In this document: positions 16,878 through 24,726 of the stretch, one piece after another
Position numbering within the stretch: position 1 is the first letter of the stretch
How the letters are laid out: each line of letters opens with the position of its first letter
Assembly (NCBI GenBank): GCA_040756055.1
Contig: JBFLZR010000003.1
Coordinates: forward strand, 169,260 to 233,259
Reading direction: 5' to 3'
DNA length: 64,000 nucleotides
From: Candidatus Zixiibacteriota bacterium
GTDB taxonomy: Bacteria > Zixibacteria > MSB-5A5 > GN15 > FEB-12
Program-made: the position numbers and the translations under genes
Notes under the pieces: model-generated
The model's database searches: none
What the model was told of the DNA's origin: nothing
Seen by the model: only the letters and a program-made list of their open reading frames with translations

Positions 16878-19800
16878 CTACTTGCCAGACTTCGAATAAT
16901 CCAGGCCCGCAAGCTGAGAATACAGATTCCAGCGACGGTCACAGTCCCTCTGACCCAGCTCCAAAAGCATCTTGGCCCGCTGGGCATCCTGAGCCTTCAG
17001 AGTCCTGAATCGAATCTCAGCGTAAGCGTAATCCTCGAATGAGATCGAGGGAGCCTTGCAATCAAGCTGGAGGGGATTCTTACCCTGATCAATAAGATCC
17101 GGGTTGTAGCGGTAAAGCAGCCAGTGCCCGGACTTCACAGCCTTCTCTTCGGCTTCGAGTCCGTGCGCCATGTCGATACCGTGAGCGATACAGTGGCTGT
17201 AGCAAATTACGATCGACGGTCCGTTGTACTTTTCCGCTTCGACCATAGCCTTAACCGTCTGATTCTGGCTGGCGCCCATAGCAACCTGAGCCACGTAGAC
17301 CGAGCCATACGACATCATCATCAGGCCGAGGTCTTTCTTGGCCAGGGGTTTGCCGGCAGCGGCGAATTTGGCCGTGGAGCCGCGCGGTGTCGCCTTGGAC
17401 ATCTGACCACCGGTGTTCGAGTAAACCTCGGTATCGAGCACCAGGAGGTTCACGTTGCGGCCGGACGCCAAAACGTGGTCCAGACCGCCGAAACCGATGT
17501 CGTACGCCCATCCGTCACCGCCAATACCCCAAACCGACTTGCGAACGAGATAATTGGCCACATTCCGCAGCGCTTTGACTTTATCCTTGTTGGCGCCGTT
17601 CATGTTGTTCAGTTTGTCGAAAAGAGCCTTTACGCGTTCGCGCTGTTTTTCGATACCTTCCTGACTCAACTGATCGGCGTTGGCGAGTCCATCGTACATC
17701 TCAGGAGTCAGGTCCTTGACCAACTCCAGAGCGTACGTGTTGAGCTTGTCCACTGTCAGACGCATACCGAGCGCGAACTCGGCGTTGTCCTCAAACAGTG
17801 AATTCGACCACGCCGGACCGAGGCCATCGGCTCTCTTGCAGTAAGGAGTCGTTGGCAGGTTGCCGCCGTATATCGAACTACAGCCCGTGGCGTTGCCGCA
17901 CAGAGCGCGATCACCGAATAACTGTGTCATGAGCTTCACATAAGGGGTCTCGCCGCAGCCACCGCAGGCGCCGGAGAATTCAAACAACGGCTGAACGAAC
18001 TGTGAACCCTTCACGGTCTCGATATTGAACAACGACTGATCCGGATCGGGCAGTTCGTTCATGAAAAACTCCCAGTTCTTCTTTTCGCGCTCGCGAATCG
18101 GAGCCTGAAGAGTCATGTTAATTGCCTTGCGACCGGTCTTGTTGCCTTCGGCATCCTTCACCTCGACCGGGCAGGCGTTAACGCAGACCACGCAGCCGGT
18201 GCAGTCTTCCGGAGCGACCTGAAGCGAATAATACAGACCTTCATACTGTTTGGTCCTGGCATCGGCATACAAAAAGTCCGCCGGAGCTTTCGCGATATAC
18301 TTCTTATCGTATACCTTTGGTCTGATAGCGGCATGCGGGCAGACGATAGAACAGATATTACACTGAATACAGGCTTCCTTGTCCCACTGGGGAATGTCCA
18401 CGGCGATATTGCGCTTTTCGTATTGCGTCGTGCCGGTGGGATACGTTCCGTCAATAGGGAACGCCGAAACCGGAAGGTCGTCGCCGCGACCGGCGATAAT
18501 CTCAGCCGTGACAGTCTTGACGAATTCGGGCGCGAAATCCGGTACGATCGGCGGACGATGCGCCTTGCTGGTGACCTTCTGCGGGTACTTGACCTCCTTG
18601 ACAGCGTCAGCAGAGGCGTCTACCGCTTCGTGATTCATCTTGACGACCTTTTCGCCCTTGGCGCCATAGGTCTTGACGATGGAATCTTTGATAGCCTTAA
18701 TGGCCTCATCCGGAGGAAGAATTCCGGAGATGAGGAAGAAGGCGGTTTGCATGATCATGTTGATGCGAGCGCCCAGCCCCAGCTTTTTCGCTACCGCGAT
18801 AGCATCGATTACATAAAACTTGGCCCTGCGATCGATTATCTGCTTTTGGACCTCGATAGGCATCTGGTCCCAGATTTCATCCGGACCGAATGGTGAGTTC
18901 AATAGAAACGTGCCGCCTTCAATCAGCTTGTCGACCATGTCATATTTCTCGAGGAAAGAGAAATTGTGGCAGGCAACGAACTGTCCTCTGGTGATCAGAT
19001 ATGGCTTGCGGATAAGGTTTTTTCCGAAGCGGACGTGTGACACGGTTACCGCGCCGGCTTTCTTGGAGTCGTAAACGAAATATCCCTGGGCGTAGTTGTC
19101 CGTGTACTCACCGATGATCTTGATGGAGTTTTTGTTGGCCCCCACGGTACCATCGGCTCCGAGTCCGTAAAACAGGCCGCGGAAGTTGGCGCCCTCGAGA
19201 TCGAATGACAGGTCGGGGTCGAGCGATGTCATTGTCACGTCGTCTTTGATACCTACGGTAAAGTGATTTTTCGGCTCTTTCTGTTTCAGATTGTCGAAAA
19301 TCGCTTTCGCCATCGGCGGGTTGAACTCTTTCGAACCCAGACCATAGCGGCCGCCGACAATCAACGGACGATTCTTGAACGGTGCGAAGCCGTTGTCAAG
19401 CGCTTCGTTCAGGGCGGTCTGAACATCGGCATAGAGCGGCTCACCAACAGAGCCCGGCTCCTTGGTGCGGTCCATGACGGCGATCTTCTTCACACTCGCC
19501 GGCAGGGCCTCGGCGAATGCCTTGACCGCAAACGGACGGTACAGACGGACTTTGATCAGGCCGACTTTTTCACCCTTGGCAACCAACTCGTCAACAGTCT
19601 CATGAACCACTTCGGCGCCCGTTCCCATGATTACCACGACATTCTCGGCATCGGGATGACCAAAGTAATCGAACAACTTGTACTGACGTCCTACTACTTT
19701 GGCATACTTGTTCATCGCCTGCTGGATGTGATCCGGGGCGGCGCTGTAGAACTTGTTAACCGTCTCGCGCGACTGGAAGAATACATCGGGGTTCTGCGAA

Positions 19801-20507
19801 GTTCCCTTGATGGTCGGGAAATCGGGGGAGAGGGCGCGTTTGCGATGTTGCGCCACGAGGTCCACATCCATCAGTTCTCTCATGTCGTCGAACGTCACTT
19901 CTTCGACCTTCTGTACCTCATGCGACGTGCGGAAACCGTCAAAGAAGTGAACGAACGGTACTCGGCTGGCGAGGGTGCCCATCTGGGCGATGAGAGCGAG
20001 GTCCATTACTTCCTGAACCGAACCCGAAGCAAGCAGGCCGAATCCGGTCGATCGGGTAGCCATAACGTCGGAATGGTCACCGAAGATCGACAGAGCATGA
20101 CTCGCTACCGCGCGCGCCGAAACATGGAACACTGTCGGTGTCAGCTCGCCGGCGATTTTGAACATGTTCGGAATCATCAGAAGCAGACCCTGCGAGGCCG
20201 TGAATGTGGTCGTCAAAGCTCCGCTGGTCAACGCTCCATGAACCGCACCCGAGGCGCCTCCCTCAGACTGCATCTCAACTACATCGGGGATAGTTCCCCA
20301 GATATTGGTTTCTCCCGCCGCCGACTTTTCATCGGCAATTTCACCCATATTCGATGAGGGTGTGATCGGATAAATCGCGATTACCTCGTTTGTGGCATGC
20401 GCCGCATAAGCGGCAGCAGTATTGCCATCAATAGTAACCATCCGACGTGCCTTCTTCGTACTTTTAGAATTCCTGGAATCTTTATTTTGTACGGCTTCTT
20501 TTGACAT
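16878..20507 (-). CDS. nifJ: Pyruvate:ferredoxin (flavodoxin) oxidoreductase, single-chain
   Basis: About 1,209 residues, full length for the homodimeric enzyme that oxidises pyruvate to acetyl-CoA and CO2 with reduced ferredoxin or flavodoxin. Visible elements: N-terminal TPP-pyrimidine domain (DGNTAAAYAAHATNEV, AIYPITPSSNMGE), two ferredoxin clusters (CIQCNICSIVCPHAAI; CTGCVVCVNACPVEV), the proximal cluster region ACGGCGETPY, and the TPP-binding GGDGWAYDIGFGGLDH with the Mg-binding loop DTEVYSNTGGQ. Two consecutive ATGs (20510, 20507) follow AGGAG; the second has a six-base spacing and is chosen. The oxygen-sensitive chemistry argues for anaerobic growth. Confidence 0.95.
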   Translation of the reverse strand: MSKEAVQNKDSRNSKSTKKARRMVTIDGNTAAAYAAHATNEVIAIYPITPSSNMGEIADEKSAAGETNIWGTIPDVVEMQSEGGASGAVHGALTSGALTTTFTASQGLLLMIPNMFKIAGELTPTVFHVSARAVASHALSIFGDHSDVMATRSTGFGLLASGSVQEVMDLALIAQMGTLASRVPFVHFFDGFRTSHEVQKVEEVTFDDMRELMDVDLVAQHRKRALSPDFPTIKGTSQNPDVFFQSRETVNKFYSAAPDHIQQAMNKYAKVVGRQYKLFDYFGHPDAENVVVIMGTGAEVVHETVDELVAKGEKVGLIKVRLYRPFAVKAFAEALPASVKKIAVMDRTKEPGSVGEPLYADVQTALNEALDNGFAPFKNRPLIVGGRYGLGSKEFNPPMAKAIFDNLKQKEPKNHFTVGIKDDVTMTSLDPDLSFDLEGANFRGLFYGLGADGTVGANKNSIKIIGEYTDNYAQGYFVYDSKKAGAVTVSHVRFGKNLIRKPYLITRGQFVACHNFSFLEKYDMVDKLIEGGTFLLNSPFGPDEIWDQMPIEVQKQIIDRRAKFYVIDAIAVAKKLGLGARINMIMQTAFFLISGILPPDEAIKAIKDSIVKTYGAKGEKVVKMNHEAVDASADAVKEVKYPQKVTSKAHRPPIVPDFAPEFVKTVTAEIIAGRGDDLPVSAFPIDGTYPTGTTQYEKRNIAVDIPQWDKEACIQCNICSIVCPHAAIRPKVYDKKYIAKAPADFLYADARTKQYEGLYYSLQVAPEDCTGCVVCVNACPVEVKDAEGNKTGRKAINMTLQAPIREREKKNWEFFMNELPDPDQSLFNIETVKGSQFVQPLFEFSGACGGCGETPYVKLMTQLFGDRALCGNATGCSSIYGGNLPTTPYCKRADGLGPAWSNSLFEDNAEFALGMRLTVDKLNTYALELVKDLTPEMYDGLANADQLSQEGIEKQRERVKALFDKLNNMNGANKDKVKALRNVANYLVRKSVWGIGGDGWAYDIGFGGLDHVLASGRNVNLLVLDTEVYSNTGGQMSKATPRGSTAKFAAAGKPLAKKDLGLMMMSYGSVYVAQVAMGASQNQTVKAMVEAEKYNGPSIVICYSHCIAHGIDMAHGLEAEEKAVKSGHWLLYRYNPDLIDQGKNPLQLDCKAPSISFEDYAYAEIRFRTLKAQDAQRAKMLLELGQRDCDRRWNLYSQLAGLDYSKSGK

Positions 20508-20571
20508 CATCAACTCCTGAATTACTCAATGACTAACAACCCGTAGGTCTTTAAAAAAATCCCCGGGATAC

Positions 20572-21126
20572 TCAGTCCGATTTGGACGTCGTTATCCCCT
20601 GTTGTCCTTGATATTTACCTTTTTTATCTCTATATGAATGACTACAAATCTCGTCTGCCTGAAGAAATATCAGCTGGGCGATTCCCTCGTTGGCGTACAC
20701 CCGGGCAGGTACCGGACCGGTGTTGGAGAGCGAAATAGTCGCATAGCCTTCCCACTCCGGTTCAAAAGGAGTGACATTTACAATCACACCCGACCGCGCG
20801 TAAGTCGACTTGCCGGTGCAGATGGTGATTATGTTACGGGGAATCTTGAAATATTCGCGGGTGCGTCCCAGCAGGAAGGAATTGGCCGGAATGAGCACCG
20901 ACTCCGCCCGCAGGTCCTTGAAATGCTCAAGCGGGCTGTTCTTTGGGTCAATTTCGGACAGTCCGGAGGGGTCGAAAACCTTGAACTCGTCAGACAGGCT
21001 TATATCGTAGCCGTAAGACGACACCCCAAAACTTATCCCAGCCCTGACCTGGGACTCGGAAAAGGGCTTGATCATCTCATGGTTTTTGGCCATTTCGATG
21101 ATCCAGCGATCGGACTTTACCGGCAT
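20572..21126 (-). CDS. dcd: dCTP deaminase
   Basis: 184 residues. Deaminates dCTP to dUTP for thymidylate synthesis. Signatures: [27 protein letters not shown]-like core, [23 protein letters not shown] with the catalytic Glu in the FEPEWEG segment, and [14 protein letters not shown] 21126 gives the family N terminus (SDRWI...MI.PF) although the SD is weak. Its own promoter is visible upstream (21165-21193). Confidence 0.93.
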   Translation of the reverse strand: MPVKSDRWIIEMAKNHEMIKPFSESQVRAGISFGVSSYGYDISLSDEFKVFDPSGLSEIDPKNSPLEHFKDLRAESVLIPANSFLLGRTREYFKIPRNIITICTGKSTYARSGVIVNVTPFEPEWEGYATISLSNTGPVPARVYANEGIAQLIFLQADEICSHSYRDKKGKYQGQQGITTSKSD

Positions 21127-21164
21127 AAACTAACCCAATCCTTCTCTTTTGCAAACGTCCAGAG

Positions 21165-21193
21165 AAGATAAGGTTTTTGATATGGGTTGTAAA
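21165..21193 (-). promoter_or_regulatory. Promoter for dcd
   Basis: On the minus strand TTTACA (plus positions 21188-21193) is followed after 17 bases by TATCTT (21165-21170). It lies between the Rrf2 terminator and dcd, 39 bases before the dcd ATG. Confidence 0.5.
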
Positions 21194-21206
21194 CCGGTTT
21201 AACAGG

Positions 21207-21229
21207 AAAAAAGTCAGAATTTCTTCTGA
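21207..21229 (-). terminator. Intrinsic terminator of the Rrf2 gene
   Basis: On the minus strand TCAGAA, a GAAA tetraloop and TTCTGA form a perfect 6-bp hairpin followed by C and six T residues. It starts directly after the Rrf2 stop codon, insulating dcd from it. Confidence 0.75.
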
Positions 21230-21655
21230 TTAGCCGGCGACAGTCTTGCTGGTCTGCCAGCGGGAAAGGTCCGCTAACGTATGGTCAGCAAATACAGAGA
21301 TCAACTTACTCTCAGCTATCACCAACAACTCTCTAAGTGAACAGAACCCCGCCTTGGTACAAAGCGTTGGTTCCGGTATGCACTTGAGTAGATGATAAGG
21401 TCCCTGGATAGACTCCAGAATCTCTTTTATGGAGATCTCTTCCGGACGTTTACCCAGCGTGAAACCGCCGCGTACCCCTCTGTGTGAGCGCACAAGACCA
21501 GATCTGGATAGCGACTGGAATATTTTCGCGAGGAATTTTTCCGGTATCTCCTGAGCCTCAGAAATCTCCGAAAGAGGAGTTATGACATTAGGTTCTTTTT
21601 CGGCAAGGTACAAGATCCCCAGTAGCCCGTACTCCTCAGCCTTCGTAAACTGCAC
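21230..21655 (-). CDS. Rrf2-family transcriptional regulator, probably Fe-S binding
   Basis: 141 residues. The start is GTG at 21655, preceded by AGGAGG at good spacing. The N-terminal winged helix matches Rrf2 (FTKAEEYGLLGILYLAE, then EKFLAKIFQSLSRSGLVRS and RGVRGGFTL). Three cysteines lie at spacing C-x6-C-x5-C (KCIPEPTLCTKAGFC), close to IscR and NsrR ligands, so it may sense Fe-S status, nitric oxide or oxygen. Targets are unknown; it is divergent from the corrinoid adenosyltransferase operon, which includes trxB. Confidence 0.88.
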   Translation of the reverse strand: MQFTKAEEYGLLGILYLAEKEPNVITPLSEISEAQEIPEKFLAKIFQSLSRSGLVRSHRGVRGGFTLGKRPEEISIKEILESIQGPYHLLKCIPEPTLCTKAGFCSLRELLVIAESKLISVFADHTLADLSRWQTSKTVAG

Positions 21656-21721
21656 CGCACCCTCCTTCCCAAAGAGCTTCGTATTTCAATTAGTGAATCA
21701 AAATCAATAATATCTTTATTT

Positions 21722-21732
21722 AAATATATCTT
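21722..21732. promoter_or_regulatory. Possible Rrf2/NsrR-type half-site in the divergent region
   Basis: AAATATATCTT matches ten of eleven positions of the NsrR half-site AAATRCATCTT as I recall it; the partner half on its left is degraded. It sits in the AT-rich gap between the Rrf2 gene and the cob operon, where an autoregulatory site would be expected. Weak evidence. Confidence 0.2.
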
Positions 21733-21878
21733 CGGGAAGCCGCATTGTCAACCGAATTTGGTCAGTATTCAAATAAATACCAATCGGCGGCAGGCAAACC
21801 TCAAACCATTTGGGCGGTTGCCTTTTTGACCGCGAAATTGTACATTTTCGGACACGGGCTAACTCTGAAAGGATCAAA

Positions 21879-22427
21879 ATGACAGAAAAAAAGGCCGATT
21901 CCAAGGGCCTTCTGTTGGTCTATACGGGCAACGGAAAAGGCAAAACTACGGCTGCCCTGGGCATGTGTGTGCGTGCGGTTGGTTATAACTGGAATATATG
22001 CGTTATCCAGTTCATCAAAGGAAGCTGGAAATACGGCGAACTCAAGGGCATCAAAAGACTCGAGCCCAATGTTGAACTTCACACCGTCGGCGAAGGTTTT
22101 GTAGGTATAATCGATGATGACAAGTCTTTTGAAGAACACCGGTTCGCCGCCCAGGAGGGAGTGAAGCTGGCGCTCGACAAAATATCCTCAGGCAAATACC
22201 AGTTGATTATCCTCGATGAACTCAATGTTGCCATTGATCTTGGCCTGGTCACCGAGGAGGAACTCGACTCAATTCTGGCTGCCCGTAATGAAAAGCAACA
22301 CTTGGTAATAACCGGACGAAATGCCCTGGACTCGTTACAGCAGAAAGCCGATTTGGTGACCGAGATGCGCGAAATTAAACACCCCTACCAGAAGGGCATT
22401 CTCGCTCAAAAGGGGATTGACTGGTGA
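21879..22427 (+). CDS. cobO: Cob(I)yrinic acid a,c-diamide adenosyltransferase (CobA/CobO type)
   Basis: 182 residues from ATG 21879, which has AAAGGAT upstream; an in-frame TTG at 21810 is less likely. Transfers the adenosyl group of ATP to cob(I)alamin or precursors. The P-loop GNGKGKTTAALG is near the N terminus, followed by VIQFIKGSWKYGE and the IILDELNVAIDLGL Walker B region, all typical of this family. It is translationally coupled to the next gene (GTGA overlap). Adenosylcobalamin would be needed by a class II ribonucleotide reductase, consistent with the RNR-tail-like protein at 458. Confidence 0.9.
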   Translation: MTEKKADSKGLLLVYTGNGKGKTTAALGMCVRAVGYNWNICVIQFIKGSWKYGELKGIKRLEPNVELHTVGEGFVGIIDDDKSFEEHRFAAQEGVKLALDKISSGKYQLIILDELNVAIDLGLVTEEELDSILAARNEKQHLVITGRNALDSLQQKADLVTEMREIKHPYQKGILAQKGIDW

Positions 22428-23320
22428 AAATCGCTGTCACCGGCGGAACAGGGTTCGTTGGTCACCATCTGGTGAACAAGCTGCTGAGCGCCGGACACGA
22501 AGTCACGGTAGTGACGCGAAGAGTACCGGCCCGCGATCGTTTTGTCAGCGAGGTGGTGTATCATGTAGGCTCGGTCGACGATACCGAGGCGCTTAAGTCG
22601 GCTTTTAAAAGCATCTTTGCGGTCTATCATCTGGTCGGGATTATCGCCGAGACAAAAACGAACTCCTTCGATAAAACCGTATCTCAAGGGACCGCCAACG
22701 TAGTGCAGGCCTGCCACGAGTCCTCTGTTGCAAGACTGATCTACCTATCGGCAATGGGCACCTCCATCAATGCTCCCACCAGATACCACCGGACGAAATA
22801 TCTCGCTGAGCAGGCAGTGATCGACTCGGGACTGGACTTTGTAATCTACAGGCCCTCGATCATCTACGGTCCGGGGGACGGATTTGTCTCCCTTCTGACC
22901 CGAATGATTAAGATGTATCCCGTCACACCGGTTATCGGATCCGGTAAATTCATGCTGCAGCCGGTCTATATCGATGACCTCGTGCAGGCGATGGCGGCCG
23001 CCCTGACCAACGACCGGGTCTTGTCTCAGATAATCGAAATTGGCGGTCCCGAAAAGCTTGAATATATTGAAATATTGAATATTATTAAGCGCGTGCTTGG
23101 CAAACGGAGGGTGAACTTTCACATCCCCATAGCGGTTATGTACGCAGTAGCATCGGCGCTGGAGAAAATTCTCACGCCGGCCCCGATAACGCGCGACCAA
23201 CTGAAGATGATGGAGATGGGCAACACCGGTGACATCACCAGAATGAAAGAACTTCTCTCGATTGAACCGATAGAATTGGAAAAAGGACTAAGAAAATATC
23301 TGAGGTATCCAAATGGCTGA
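22424..23320 (+). CDS. NAD(P)-binding epimerase/dehydratase-like protein (NDUFA9-like atypical SDR)
   Basis: 298 residues. The GTG start at 22424 overlaps the stop of the upstream gene by four bases. The Rossmann motif GGTGFVG opens the protein, and a YHRTK segment gives the SDR Tyr-x3-Lys pair; the sequence RLIYLSAMGTS before it matches atypical SDRs related to the NDUFA9 complex I subunit. Substrate is unknown; such proteins may act on quinones, lipids or nucleotide sugars. It overlaps trxB by eight bases, so the three genes form one operon. Confidence 0.8.
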   Translation: MKIAVTGGTGFVGHHLVNKLLSAGHEVTVVTRRVPARDRFVSEVVYHVGSVDDTEALKSAFKSIFAVYHLVGIIAETKTNSFDKTVSQGTANVVQACHESSVARLIYLSAMGTSINAPTRYHRTKYLAEQAVIDSGLDFVIYRPSIIYGPGDGFVSLLTRMIKMYPVTPVIGSGKFMLQPVYIDDLVQAMAAALTNDRVLSQIIEIGGPEKLEYIEILNIIKRVLGKRRVNFHIPIAVMYAVASALEKILTPAPITRDQLKMMEMGNTGDITRMKELLSIEPIELEKGLRKYLRYPNG

Positions 23321-24266
23321 AATAATCGAATATGATGTTGTAATTGTTGGCGGTGGACCCGGCGGTCTTTGCGCCGGACTTTATTCCGCCCGCGCCAATC
23401 GCAAAACAGTCTGTCTCGAAAAATATATTCCCGGCGGCCAGATTGCCAACACGGGCGAGGTCGAAGACTATATCGGATTCGAACACATCCAGGGCTCGGA
23501 ACTGGCCCAGAAGTTCGCTGACCACGCCACAAAATTCGGCCTTGAAATCAAAATGGAAGAAGTCGAAGAAGTTTACTCCGAAGGCGACTATCGTTTGGCA
23601 AAATGCGCTTCCGGCAAAGTATACAGAGGGAGAGCGGTTATTCTCTCCACCGGCGGCTCACCTGTGTTTCTTGACATCCCCGGAGAAAAGGAATATAGCG
23701 GCAGGGGCGTCTCTTATTGTGCCATATGCGACGGCGCTTTCTTCAAGGGCCAGGTTATCGCCGTCGTCGGTGGGGGAGATGCCGCCGTGGAAGAAGGCGG
23801 CTACCTGACAAAATACGCGTCGAAAGTCTATATCATCCACCGCCGCGACGAACTGCGCGCTCAGAAAATTATTCAGCAACGAGCTTTCGCCAACGACAAA
23901 ATTGAATTTATCTGGGATTCCGTCGTCGAGGAAATCGAGGGCGACGGTAAACGCGTCAGTAATCTCAAACTCAAAAATGTGAAAACCGGGGAAATGTCGG
24001 ATCTCGCCGTCGGCGCGGTTTTCCCCTATATCGGCTTCCATCCCAATTCAGATATAACCCGCGAAGAGATGAAAAAAGACGAGGGCGGCTATATTCTCAC
24101 CGATTACAAGATGGCGACCTCCATCCCCGGCGTATTCGCCTGTGGCGATGTTCGCTCCCAGCTCGTCAGACAGGTCACCAACGCTGTGGGCGACGGTACC
24201 ACCGCTGCTGTGGCCGCCGAGAAATATATCGAAGCACTTGAGGACAAGCACGCTAAGCGCGCCTAA
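23313..24266 (+). CDS. trxB: Thioredoxin reductase (NADPH)
   Basis: 317 residues, flavoprotein that reduces thioredoxin with NADPH. FAD-binding GGGPGGLCAGLYSA near the N terminus, redox-active C136-A-I-C139 followed by DGAFF, the NADPH motif GGGDAAVEEG with downstream HRRDELRA, and the C-terminal ACGDVRSQ FAD motif. Size and order are standard. It is the last gene of the adenosyltransferase operon. Links to the nearby Fe-S-type Rrf2 regulator are conceivable but not shown. Confidence 0.93.
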   Translation: MAEIIEYDVVIVGGGPGGLCAGLYSARANRKTVCLEKYIPGGQIANTGEVEDYIGFEHIQGSELAQKFADHATKFGLEIKMEEVEEVYSEGDYRLAKCASGKVYRGRAVILSTGGSPVFLDIPGEKEYSGRGVSYCAICDGAFFKGQVIAVVGGGDAAVEEGGYLTKYASKVYIIHRRDELRAQKIIQQRAFANDKIEFIWDSVVEEIEGDGKRVSNLKLKNVKTGEMSDLAVGAVFPYIGFHPNSDITREEMKKDEGGYILTDYKMATSIPGVFACGDVRSQLVRQVTNAVGDGTTAAVAAEKYIEALEDKHAKRA

Positions 24267-24380
24267 GATAATATCTTACGAATCAATATCAGCCGGTCCG
24301 ATGATGCTGACCACGCCATCCAGCCGGCTGTTGCGTCCTGTGCGGGTACTTGCCGCATCCTGATGCCATCAAAATTGTGA

Positions 24381-24398
24381 ATTTTGCTTCGGCAAAAT
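24381..24398 (+). terminator. UUCG-tetraloop hairpin downstream of trxB
   Basis: ATTTTGC (24381-24387), TTCG, GCAAAAT (24392-24398) make a 7-bp stem with the very stable UUCG loop. It lies 114 bases beyond the trxB stop; no T run follows directly, so it may be an RNA 3'-end stabiliser or processing signal rather than a true terminator. Confidence 0.4.
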
Positions 24399-24598
24399 AT
24401 TGCACTATTGCATACGATTTTTGAAGTAAATCACCAATATTCGTATCGGTTTTATCCATTTTGGGGTCTTTTTATTTCTTGCTACTTAATGGGTTATCCA
24501 TTATCATGAGTGTAAGGCCGACGCAACATACCACTTTCGGTAATCGGCACGGGGCTTGCAACGTATAAAGTTTGCAGGACTTTAAAGGTTTGGAGAAA

Positions 24599-24668
24599 TG
24601 GGAGTGGTGTGTGCTGGACATCCAGCCACCTGACGTTAGAGTCGGGCATCCCCCCTCCACCACTCCCA
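24599..24668 (+). ncRNA. Candidate structured RNA with a three-way junction
   Basis: An 11-bp perfect helix joins TGGGAGTGGTG (24599-24609) to CACCACTCCCA (24658-24668). Inside it sit two hairpins: GCTGG-ACAT-CCAGC (24613-24626) and CCTGAC-GTTAGA-GTCGGG (24629-24646). Both inner stems pair fully (one U-G). It lies 58 bases before a histidine kinase gene. It does not match any riboswitch, tmRNA or SRP RNA that I recognise. It could be a cis leader or a small RNA; strand is assumed from the neighbouring genes. Confidence 0.4.
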
Positions 24669-24726
24669 CTTTGTATTTTCAGCCCAGGTCAACTTTCCCC
24701 CGAATCATCCGATATATCTTAAGGTT

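Larger units (their letters stand above)
24267..24726. other. 460-base non-coding stretch with RNA-like structure
   Basis: No convincing reading frame spans this gap between trxB and a histidine kinase. It holds a UUCG-capped hairpin (24381-24398), an AT-rich middle part, a short inverted repeat around TGCAA/TTGCA near 24557-24575, and a well-formed three-way-junction fold at 24599-24668 annotated separately. Confidence 0.6.

Noticed and set aside
19263-20357. 364-codon open frame antisense to the PFOR gene
   Set aside because: Shadow of the conserved PFOR N-terminal domains on the other strand.
24601-24633. Eleven-codon leader peptide starting at ATG 24598-24600
   Set aside because: A GGAG is placed reasonably before it, but the frame coincides with the RNA helix and has no repeated or regulatory codons; too short to support.
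24599-24672. tmRNA 3' end or integron attC site
   Set aside because: A TCCACCA string and a GTTAGA core are present, but there is no T-arm consensus, no matching 5' acceptor half, no R'' core and no integrase; the long closing helix explains these strings better.
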